From assembly GCF_000332315.1 (NCBI RefSeq), contig NZ_KB235941.1:1169509-1233508 (forward strand): a stretch of 64,000 nt of DNA, in the 5' to 3' direction. The position numbers and the translations under genes were made by a program. Under the pieces are notes generated by a model. It was not told the DNA's origin, did no database searches, and was given only the letters and a program-made list of their open reading frames with translations. This DNA is from Prochlorothrix hollandica PCC 9006 = CALU 1027. GTDB lineage: Bacteria > Cyanobacteriota > Cyanobacteriia > Prochlorotrichales > Prochlorotrichaceae. Below, one piece after another: positions 41,578 to 49,230 of the stretch; within the stretch, counting starts at the first letter, position 1, and every line of letters starts with the position of its first letter.

Positions 41578-42441
41578 ATGGTGTCCCCAGAACGCCCATC
41601 TAGTCCCCAGTTTTCCCGCCCCGATCGCCGCCACTTCCTGTTTAAACGCCGTCACCTCCTGAAAACGGGCCTAGGGGTTGCCCTGGGCTTCATCAGCAGC
41701 ACCTGTTTAGCCCGCTCCCAACCCCCCCAATCCCTCAACGCCCCACCCCCTAGCCCCGGTCCCGATCCCCTGGATCCTCCCCCCAGTCCCCCGACCCCCA
41801 GTCCCCCGACCCTAACCCCCCAGGCCCAGGCCACCCCGGCCCTGCCCGCCAGCGCCACCCCCGCCCAAACCGCCGGACCCTTTTACCCCAACCCCTTGCC
41901 CCTGGAAAAAGATGGGGACTTAACGCGCCTTGCGGGGCAGGATGGCGGAGCCAGCGGGGCGGTGATCTATGTGGGGGGCCAAGTGCGCACCCTGGCGGGG
42001 CAACCCGTGGCCGATGCCCTCGTGGAAATCTGGCAAACCAACACCTGGGGCCGCTATCACCATCCCAGGGATCCCAACACCGCCCCCCTAGATCCCAACT
42101 TCCAAGGCTTTGGCCAGGTGCGCACCGATGCCCAGGGCTTTTATGAGTTCAAAACCATTCGCCCCGCCGCCTACTCCATGGGGGGGAATTCCTGGCGCAC
42201 GCCCCATATTCACCTCAAGGTTAGTGGGGGCAACGTACAGGGCCAACGGGTGCCCTCCCTCACCACCCAGCTCTATTTTGCGGGGGAACCCCTCAATGAC
42301 CGGGATGGAGTCTTGCAGTCCCTATCCCCCGCTGATCAAGCTTTGGTGGTGATGGTTCTGACTCCTGGCCAAGGCAGCGATCAGCCTGGATCCCAGCGGG
42401 GACGGTGTGATCTTGTGTTACCAGGAATGGGGGTAGGATAG
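41578..42441 (+). CDS. intradiol ring-cleavage dioxygenase family protein, exported
   Basis: The 287-residue product has an N-terminal signal with paired arginines (RRHLLKTGLGVALGFISSTC; Tat-like), a Pro-rich linker (about 45-95), and a dioxygenase domain: VADALVEIWQTNTWGRYHHP, LDPNFQGFGQVRTDAQGFYEFKTIRPAAYSM and RTPHIH. The two Tyr (GRY, AAY) and two His (HIH) are the non-haem iron(III) ligands of protocatechuate/catechol dioxygenases. All four are present, so it is probably an active intradiol enzyme outside the cytoplasm; the substrate is unknown. AGGAG precedes the ATG at 41578. No aromatic-degradation genes are adjacent. Confidence 0.85.
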   Translation: MVSPERPSSPQFSRPDRRHFLFKRRHLLKTGLGVALGFISSTCLARSQPPQSLNAPPPSPGPDPLDPPPSPPTPSPPTLTPQAQATPALPASATPAQTAGPFYPNPLPLEKDGDLTRLAGQDGGASGAVIYVGGQVRTLAGQPVADALVEIWQTNTWGRYHHPRDPNTAPLDPNFQGFGQVRTDAQGFYEFKTIRPAAYSMGGNSWRTPHIHLKVSGGNVQGQRVPSLTTQLYFAGEPLNDRDGVLQSLSPADQALVVMVLTPGQGSDQPGSQRGRCDLVLPGMGVG

Positions 42442-42475
42442 GTCGCACCCTATTTCAAGAGGTTCAGGAAATCCT

Positions 42476-44233
42476 ATGGCGCTGATCATTGCGGGGGAGC
42501 GCAGTGGGGTGGGCAAAACCACCATCACCCTGGCGCTGCTGGCGGCTCTTTGTCGGGTTCAGGGGGAGGCTGAGGCTGCATCCACACCGTTAGGGCATCT
42601 AAGGGCGGTAAATCGAGAGATGGCGGTCAATCCAGATGGGTTACTGCCCCAAACCGCTGATCCAGCGTTACCACCGGGCTTGACCAGGGGCAAGGCTCCA
42701 TCTCCCGGATCCCCGGATGCCGCACTGCCACCGGTGGGTTCTCAGTTTGGGCTAGTGCAAGCCTTTAAGGTGGGTCCCGACTATATCGATCCCATGTTCC
42801 ACACTGCGGTGACCGGTCGCCCTTGCCGCAACTTGGATCCGGTGCTGACCAGCGAAGACTATGTGCGATCGTGCTTTGACTACCACAGCCAGTCCGCCCC
42901 CTATAGTTTGATTGAAGGGGTGATGGGGTTGTTTGATGGGGTGGAAACGCCCCCGGCAGTGCGGCACGGCGATCGCCCCTACCAATTACCCGACTATGGC
43001 AGCACGGCCCACATTGCTCGTCTCCTCAATGTGCCAGTGGTTTTGGTGCTGGACTGTAGCCACCTGTCGGGTTCTGTTGCCGCCATTGTCCAGGGTTATC
43101 GCAGTTTTGACCCCCTGTTGCATTTGGCGGGGGTGGTGCTGAACCGGGTGGGCAGCGATCGCCATCTGCGCCTGTTGACCCTGGCCTTGGAGACCATCCA
43201 AATGCCCATTTTGGGAGTGCTGCGTCGCCAAGGGGATATTGCGATTCCCGATCGCCATTTGGGACTGGTGCCCGCTGGGGAACTGACCCACCTCGATCGG
43301 GTGCTGGACTGCCTCGCCCACCTGGGGCGCACCTGCTTCGACTGGCATCAGCTACAGCCCCTCCTCAGCCCCCAGCGCCCCATGACCTGCCCCTGGCCGG
43401 AACGGCGGCGACCCGTCACGCCCCCAGAGACCCCGGTGCGCCTTGCGGTGGCTCAGGATGCCGCCTTTAACTTTTACTATGCCGATAACCTAGACCTGCT
43501 CCAGGTGTTGGGGGCGGAGTTGGTGCCCTGGAGTCCGTTGCAGGATCGCCAGTTACCGCCGGGGGTGCAGGGGTTGTATTTGGGGGGTGGGTTTCCAGAA
43601 CTGTTTGCCACTGCTTTGGCTGATAATCAGGCCATGAAGGAGGCGGTGCGATCGGCCATTGCCCAGGGAATGCCCACCTATGGGGAATGTGGGGGGCTGA
43701 TGTACCTGTGCGAAACTTTGGTGGATCTGGAGGGGGTGAGCCATGCCATGGTGGGGGTGATTCCGGGTACGGTGTCCATGGCTAAGCGGTTGACGTTGGG
43801 TTATCGACGGGCGATCGCCCTAGCCGATGGACCGGTGGTCTGTCGAGGTCAGACGGTGTGGGGCCATGAGTTCCACCGATCGCAGTGGCAACCCTTGGCA
43901 CGGCGCAAGCCAGCATCAGCGCAACAAAACGAAGGTTTAGAGGTTGAAATAGCGACTTGGACTGAGATAACCCCCGGAAATCCTCCCCCTATTCTAGATT
44001 TGGCAGAGGGATCAGGCGATGGATCAGCAGATGGATTGGGCGATCGAACCCTGTTCCAAATCCAAGCCCTGGGGGATCTGTTCCCGCCCCCCGGCCACAT
44101 CGCCCCCAGTCAACCGGAAGGCTGGCACAGCCCCCACCTCCATGGTTCCTATGTCCACCTCCACTGGGGCGCAAGGCCGGAGTTGGCCCAGCGCTTTATC
44201 GATCGCTGTCGCCCCTTTCAGCCCCTACCCTAG
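42476..44233 (+). CDS. cbiA: cobyrinate a,c-diamide synthase
   Basis: The 585-residue enzyme amidates the a and c side chains of cobyrinate in cobalamin synthesis. The N-terminal amidoligase domain has the P-loop AGERSGVGKTT (about 5-15), KVGPDYIDP and EGVMGLFDG. The C-terminal class I-like glutaminase has GLYLGGGFPELFA, the nucleophile Cys in TYGECGGLMYL, and the His in LHGSYVHLHW. Two Pro/Gly-rich inserts, after residue 30 and before GDLFPPPGH, make it longer than usual (about 450-470). Positions 42917-43307 are duplicated as a dead fragment at 402-792. AGGAAATCCT precedes the ATG. The next gene starts 138 bp later. Confidence 0.93.
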   Translation: MALIIAGERSGVGKTTITLALLAALCRVQGEAEAASTPLGHLRAVNREMAVNPDGLLPQTADPALPPGLTRGKAPSPGSPDAALPPVGSQFGLVQAFKVGPDYIDPMFHTAVTGRPCRNLDPVLTSEDYVRSCFDYHSQSAPYSLIEGVMGLFDGVETPPAVRHGDRPYQLPDYGSTAHIARLLNVPVVLVLDCSHLSGSVAAIVQGYRSFDPLLHLAGVVLNRVGSDRHLRLLTLALETIQMPILGVLRRQGDIAIPDRHLGLVPAGELTHLDRVLDCLAHLGRTCFDWHQLQPLLSPQRPMTCPWPERRRPVTPPETPVRLAVAQDAAFNFYYADNLDLLQVLGAELVPWSPLQDRQLPPGVQGLYLGGGFPELFATALADNQAMKEAVRSAIAQGMPTYGECGGLMYLCETLVDLEGVSHAMVGVIPGTVSMAKRLTLGYRRAIALADGPVVCRGQTVWGHEFHRSQWQPLARRKPASAQQNEGLEVEIATWTEITPGNPPPILDLAEGSGDGSADGLGDRTLFQIQALGDLFPPPGHIAPSQPEGWHSPHLHGSYVHLHWGARPELAQRFIDRCRPFQPLP

Positions 44234-44371
44234 AACCGAATCCAGGGGGAAACCTTGCCCCCAATCTCCCGAAACCACCTGCCGAAACCACCTGCTTTAT
44301 AGACCCTAAACCCCATGGCCGACCCCCCATCGGCTATAACAGGGGTAGTCCTCCCCTCAGCCCCCCACCCC

Positions 44372-45922
44372 ATGACCCACTGGTTCAACACCGCCGGACC
44401 CTGCAAGGCCAACCTGCACTACATGGTGCCCACGGGCGATCGGCTCCCCAACCTCAAACGCCTCATTGCCCAGGAAAACTACTTCGTCATCCATGCCCCC
44501 CGCCAAACCGGCAAAACCACGGCCATGCTCACCCTGGCCCAGGAATTGACCGCCAGCGGCGACTATACTGCTGTTCTCTTGTCCTTGGAAGTGGGGGCGG
44601 TTTTCTCCCAGGATCCGGGAGCCGCAGAAAACGCCATCTTAGACGCTTGGAAAGGAGCCGCCCGTTCCCGCTTACCCCAGGACTTGCAACCCCCCCCTTG
44701 GCCCGATGCCCCCCCAGGTCGTCGCCTTGGGTCGGCCCTGCAAACCTGGGCAGAAATCTCCTCCCGCCCCTTAATTATCTTCCTCGATGAAATTGATGCC
44801 CTCGCCAATCAAACCTTGATTTCGGTCTTGCGCCAACTGCGCGATGGTTATCCCAGTCGGCCCCAAGGGTTCCCCCAAAGTGTTGCCTTAATTGGAATGC
44901 GGGATGTGCGGGATTATAAAGTCGCCTCCGGGGGCAGCGATCGCCTCCACACTGCCAGCCCGTTTAACATTAAGGTGCGATCGTTTACCCTCAGTAATTT
45001 CAGCCTAGAGGATGTCAGAAACCTCTATCAACAACATACGATCGCCACGGGACAACCCTTCACTCCGGAGGCGATCGAACTGGCCCATTACTTAACCCAA
45101 GGCCAACCCTGGTTAGTCAATGCCTTAGCCAAGGAAATCACAGAATATTTAGCCGAAGATCCCGCTATTCCCATTACGGCGGCTTTGGTTCACCAAGCCA
45201 AAGAAATTTTAATCCAGCGCCAAGATACCCACTTGGATAGCTTGGCGGAACGACTGCGGGAAGATCGGGTTAAGGCCATTATTCAGCCGATTTTGGCAGG
45301 GCAGGATTTACCCAATCTGCCGGATGATGACCTGCGTTATGTGCTGGATCTGGGTCTTTGTTGCCAAACGCCCCAACGGGGACTGGAAATAGCCAATGCC
45401 ATTTACCGGGAGGTCTTACCCAGGGTTTTAGCCTCTACGACCATCTCCTCTTTAGGCATCATTGAACCCCGTTGGTTAACCCCCGCAGGAGAACTAGATA
45501 GTCAGCAATTATTGTCGGCATTTTTGGAGTTTTGGCGGCAACATGGAGAGCCATTATTCAAAAGTACACCCTACCCAGAAATTGCGCCCCATTTGGTCTT
45601 AATGGCCTTTTTACATCGGGTGATTAACGGGGGAGGGACGGTGGAGCGGGAATATGCCATCGGTTCGGGGCGCATAGATTTATGTGTGCGCTATGGGGCG
45701 GTGACCTTGGCCCTGGAATTAAAGGTGTGGCGACAGGGCCGACCGGATCCCGTGGGGGAAGGCTTAAAGCAGTTGGATCACTATTTGGCAGGGTTGGGGT
45801 TGGAGACGGGGTGGTTGGTGATTTTCGATCGGCGGGAGGGATTATTGCCCTTGGCCGATCGCACGACCACAGCAGAAGCCGTCAGTCCGGGGGGGCGAAC
45901 CGTTACCGTGATTCGAGGCTAA
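44372..45922 (+). CDS. AAA ATPase / PD-(D/E)XK nuclease-like protein, copy E (divergent)
   Basis: The 516-residue protein has the family layout: MTHWFNTAGPC start, Walker A APRQTGKTT, Walker B LIIFLDEIDAL, and RIDLCVRY...LELKVW at the C-terminus. It is clearly related to copies A to D but differs throughout, so it is an older paralogue rather than part of the recent amplification. It lies on the opposite strand and lacks the shared GTATCCTAGG upstream motif. The ATG at 44372 matches the start of the other copies; the frame extends upstream to 44315 without support. Confidence 0.8.
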   Translation: MTHWFNTAGPCKANLHYMVPTGDRLPNLKRLIAQENYFVIHAPRQTGKTTAMLTLAQELTASGDYTAVLLSLEVGAVFSQDPGAAENAILDAWKGAARSRLPQDLQPPPWPDAPPGRRLGSALQTWAEISSRPLIIFLDEIDALANQTLISVLRQLRDGYPSRPQGFPQSVALIGMRDVRDYKVASGGSDRLHTASPFNIKVRSFTLSNFSLEDVRNLYQQHTIATGQPFTPEAIELAHYLTQGQPWLVNALAKEITEYLAEDPAIPITAALVHQAKEILIQRQDTHLDSLAERLREDRVKAIIQPILAGQDLPNLPDDDLRYVLDLGLCCQTPQRGLEIANAIYREVLPRVLASTTISSLGIIEPRWLTPAGELDSQQLLSAFLEFWRQHGEPLFKSTPYPEIAPHLVLMAFLHRVINGGGTVEREYAIGSGRIDLCVRYGAVTLALELKVWRQGRPDPVGEGLKQLDHYLAGLGLETGWLVIFDRREGLLPLADRTTTAEAVSPGGRTVTVIRG

Positions 45923-46692
45923 CGGACGGGAAAACCTGCATGACTGACAAAACTAGCCAGAACTCCATATCGTTAGGTTCCCTAGCGCAATGATGCACTA
46001 AGGTAACCGTTTATATCCCCCTGGGAGGGCCGACTTGTAGTCGGCTGTGGGTCGAGTACAACTCGACAATCCCAGGGGTGGGAGGGCCGACTTGTAGTCG
46101 GCATTGGGTCGAGGACAACTCGACAATCCCAGGGGTGGGAGGGCCGACTTGTAGTCGGCATTGGGTCGAGGACAACTCGACAATCCCAGGGGTGGGAGGG
46201 CCGACTTGTAGTCGGCTGTGGGTCGAGTACAACTCGACAATCCCAGGCACTCGACAATCCCAGGCACTCGACAATCCTCTTTTGTCGGTAGCCATTCTCT
46301 AGTTTGTTAATGGCCGGATCGTAGGCTGGGGCATTGGCTTTCCCTGGCGATCGTTGTTTAGCCTTGACCTGTAACACGGTTGTAGTATAAAGTAAGCCTG
46401 TTACCGGTTAAACTAGTCAGCAGTGAACCTCTCACCTGTGAAGCGTCAGCATCACTAGGGCTGGGATCATGGCGATCGCCCACCCCAGCCCCTGACGGCC
46501 AAAACCCCTGATCCAGTTTCCCAACCCAGTCCCACACCCTTCAGAGGAAACGCCATGTCATTTACCCTCAAACCCACCCCTTCCCTGGGGCTTACCTGAG
46601 TCGCACTGCGAATTCCCCCGAATTTCCCTAGGTTGCGCATTCACCCCAGGGCACTCCCTCGCCACCTCAGACCCTCGGAGCGTCCTTTTTTT
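45923..46692. other. gene-free region with 57-bp tandem array
   Basis: Apart from the array at 46022-46275, I see no supported gene. A frame on the minus strand (46377-45982) begins with a protein-like stretch, LQVKAKQRSPGKANAPAYDP, but then runs into the repeats. It could be the relic of a gene but is not annotated as one. Confidence 0.5.
46022..46275. repeat. four-unit 57-bp tandem repeat derived from the MITE-A interior
   Basis: GGCCGACTTGTAGTCGG recurs at 46029, 46086, 46143 and 46200, an exact 57-bp period. Each unit also holds TCGAGTACAACTCGA or its variant and GACAATCCCAGG. The outer two units read GTACAAC and the inner two GGACAAC. A tail of GGCACTCGACAATCC repeats follows. Confidence 0.9.
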
Positions 46693-47874
46693 ATGCCTTA
46701 CCAAGAACTGACCTTTGCCCAAGCCGCCCCTGTCCTCACCTGGGCCAACCACGACCTGGGTTATGCCGAAACCGCCATGGCCAAAAACGTGGCCTCCCTG
46801 CCCTTTGTCTATAAACATGTGGCCCTGATGCCTGATGTGCACCTGGGCAAAGGAGCCTTAGTGGGATCCGTCATCGCCACCCAAGATGCCATCATCCCAG
46901 CAGCGGTGGGGGTAGACATTGGCTGCGGCATGGGAGCCATGCAACTTCCCTTTAAGGCCGATCGCCTAGAGGGCAAACTCAAAAAGATTCGCCAAGACAT
47001 CGAAGCCGCCATCCCCGTGGGCTTCAACCAAAACAAAGACGTAGCCAAGGAGGTATACAACTGGCAGGGTTGGCAGGACTTCAAAGCCCTCCATCCCGGC
47101 GTGCAACATCTGGATACTAAAGCCATGGCCCAGTTGGGATCCCTGGGTGGCGGCAACCACTTCATTGAGGTCTGCTTAGACACCGAGAATAACGTCTGGC
47201 TCATGCTCCACTCCGGTTCCCGCAATATTGGCAATATGTTGGCGCAGAACCACATCAAAACAGCCCGCCATTTAAGCAAATTAGCGGAAATCAAACTGCC
47301 GGATCCCGATTTAGCTCATTTTGTGGCCCATACTCCGGAGTTCGATCGCTACTGGCATGATCTGCAATGGGCACAGGACTATGCCCGCATGAACCGGGAG
47401 GTGATGATGGGCCGGTTCAAGGCCATTGTGGAGCAACATCTGGGGGGCGGCAAGGTCACTAAACCCCTGCTGTCGGTGAACTGTCACCACAACTATGCTG
47501 AGCAGGAAACCCACTACGGCGAGTCGGTCTATGTCACCCGCAAGGGGGCTGTCCGCGCCCAAACCAACGATTACGGCATTATCCCCGGTTCCATGGGAGC
47601 TAAGTCCTATATCGTCAAGGGCAAGGGCAACGCCGCCAGCTACTGCTCCTGTAGCCACGGAGCCGGTCGCGCCATGTCCCGCACCAAAGCCAAGAAAGCC
47701 TTCAGCCTTGATGACCTGATCGCCCAAACGGAGGGGGTGGAGTGCCGCAAGGATTGGGGGGTGTTGGATGAAATTCCGGGGGCTTATAAGTCGATCGAAA
47801 CGGTGATGGCCAATCAAGCGGATCTGGTGGAGGTGGTCGCAACCCTGAAACAGGTGGTCTGCGTGAAAGGCTAG
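46693..47874 (+). CDS. rtcB: RtcB-type RNA ligase
   Basis: The 393-residue protein matches the shorter RtcB type: MPDVHLGKGALVGSVIAT, VGVDIGCGM (metal-binding Cys), LGGGNHFIEV, HSGSRNIGNM, VNCHHNYAEQE and CSCSHGAGRAMSR, where the His is the guanylylated catalytic residue. RtcB joins RNA ends with 2',3'-cyclic phosphate to 5'-OH ends using GTP and Mn2+, in tRNA repair or splicing. The ATG at 46693 (MPYQELTF) is preferred over an upstream codon at 46633. truB follows about 320 bp later. Confidence 0.92.
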   Translation: MPYQELTFAQAAPVLTWANHDLGYAETAMAKNVASLPFVYKHVALMPDVHLGKGALVGSVIATQDAIIPAAVGVDIGCGMGAMQLPFKADRLEGKLKKIRQDIEAAIPVGFNQNKDVAKEVYNWQGWQDFKALHPGVQHLDTKAMAQLGSLGGGNHFIEVCLDTENNVWLMLHSGSRNIGNMLAQNHIKTARHLSKLAEIKLPDPDLAHFVAHTPEFDRYWHDLQWAQDYARMNREVMMGRFKAIVEQHLGGGKVTKPLLSVNCHHNYAEQETHYGESVYVTRKGAVRAQTNDYGIIPGSMGAKSYIVKGKGNAASYCSCSHGAGRAMSRTKAKKAFSLDDLIAQTEGVECRKDWGVLDEIPGAYKSIETVMANQADLVEVVATLKQVVCVKG

Positions 47875-47934
47875 GCTTACCTGCGGGGTGTCCAAACGCG
47901 GGCCTGGGGGGTTCGAGTTCCAACCTTTGCCTGC

Positions 47935-48150
47935 GAGGTACCGAGATCCCCGGTTTCTGTCCCTTAATTTGAGAGATACTAGACTGAATCCCATACAAAA
48001 CCGGGGATCAAGTCTGGTTTCTCCCACATCCCCGGTTTCCCACATCCCCGGTTTCTTATCGAACAACGCAGACCATCTAACAACCTAAGCGCAGAAACCG
48101 GGGATCTCTGCCCCTGGGACAATCTACCCAAAAACCGGGGATCTCTGCCC
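47935..48150. repeat. cluster of ACCGGGGAT/ATCCCCGGT repeats
   Basis: GAGATCCCCGGTTTCT or its complement occurs about seven times in 200 bp between rtcB and truB, in both orientations. These are the same arms as in the 152-bp array at 11348-11796. Strong secondary structure is expected. Confidence 0.85.
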
Positions 48151-48198
48151 GTGCGCCTTTCCCTTTCCCCCTGCGATACCCACTCTTTATTCCCCACC

Positions 48199-49104
48199 AT
48201 GGACGGCTTTTTAAATCTCCATAAATCCCCTGGCTGGACCTCCCACGACTGCGTGGCCAAAGTGCGCCGCCTTGTGCGCCAGAAAAAAGTGGGCCATGGG
48301 GGCACCCTGGATCCAGCAGCCACAGGAGTCCTGCCCATTGCCCTGGGGCGAGCCACCCGCCTCTTGCAATACCTACCCGGCACCAAAGCCTATCGGGGAG
48401 TCATTCGCTTTGGCCTGACCACCAGCACCGATGACCTGGAAGGGGCAATCCTCAGCCAACAAACAGCAGAGAATTTAAGCCTAGATATGGTTTTAGAAAA
48501 TCTAAATCAATTTAAGGGCATTATTGACCAAATCCCCCCTCGCTATAGTGCCATTCAGGTGGAGGGGCAACGACTCTATGATTTAGCCCGGAACAACCAA
48601 GACTTTACCGTGCCCCAGCGGCAGGTGGAGGTGATGGATGTCGGGGTGGTGCAGTGGCAGGGGGGAGAGTTTCCGGAATTAACCCTCGATATTCGCTGCG
48701 GCGCGGGGACTTATATTCGATCGATCGCCCGCGACTTAGGAGCAGCCCTAGGGGTGGGGGGCACCCTGGCGGCTTTGACCCGCACCGCCAGCGCAGGCAT
48801 GACCTTGGCCGATAGTCTAGACCTGGACACCTTGGCAGCTCAACTGGAAGCCGACACCTTTCAGCCCTTAGCCCCGGAAACCCTGCTGCATGGGATACCA
48901 GTTCTGACCTTAACTCCCCAGCAGGGGATAGATTGGGGCCATGGGAAACGGTTAGGGTGGGAGAGTTTGGCCGAGGGGGAAGCCAATCCCCCGGAACCGG
49001 GCACCGTCTTTCGCCTCAAGGATTCCGACGGGGAATTTCGGGGCATTGGGGAGGTACAGGTGTCGGAGTTGGGCACCTGTCTCAAGCCAAAATTGGTGTT
49101 TTAG
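48199..49104 (+). CDS. truB: tRNA pseudouridine-55 synthase
   Basis: The 301-residue enzyme has the TruB start GFLNLHKSPGWTSHDCV, the catalytic Asp in VGHGGTLDPAATGVLPIALG, the IPPRYSAIQVEGQRLYDLAR block and RCGAGTYIRSIARDLG. It makes pseudouridine 55 in the T-loop of tRNAs. A small C-terminal domain (about 225-301) is normal for the family. The ATG at 48199 is preferred to a codon at 48151 that lies in the repeat cluster. Confidence 0.93.
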   Translation: MDGFLNLHKSPGWTSHDCVAKVRRLVRQKKVGHGGTLDPAATGVLPIALGRATRLLQYLPGTKAYRGVIRFGLTTSTDDLEGAILSQQTAENLSLDMVLENLNQFKGIIDQIPPRYSAIQVEGQRLYDLARNNQDFTVPQRQVEVMDVGVVQWQGGEFPELTLDIRCGAGTYIRSIARDLGAALGVGGTLAALTRTASAGMTLADSLDLDTLAAQLEADTFQPLAPETLLHGIPVLTLTPQQGIDWGHGKRLGWESLAEGEANPPEPGTVFRLKDSDGEFRGIGEVQVSELGTCLKPKLVF

Positions 49105-49230
49105 GGCTGGTGCAATCCTGTTAAGGGGAGTAAGGGCGATCGCCGTTTAACACGATCGCCGTTTAACCCACATTCAGCAGGTCGTTGAAAACAACTCGCA
49201 AAAGCTGATTAACCCTGCTGTTTATGTTGT

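Noticed and set aside
46022..46275. CRISPR-like appearance of the 57-bp array
   Set aside because: There are no unique spacers; the whole 57-bp unit repeats, and the sequence is made of palindromes from a dispersed repeat.
45982..46377. Minus-strand frame with 19-residue repeats
   Set aside because: The repeats arise from the non-coding 57-bp satellite, whose length is a multiple of three. Only the first 30 or so residues look protein-like.
47905..47925. GGTTCGAGTTCC as a possible tRNA T-loop
   Set aside because: No acceptor stem or anticodon arm can be folded around it.
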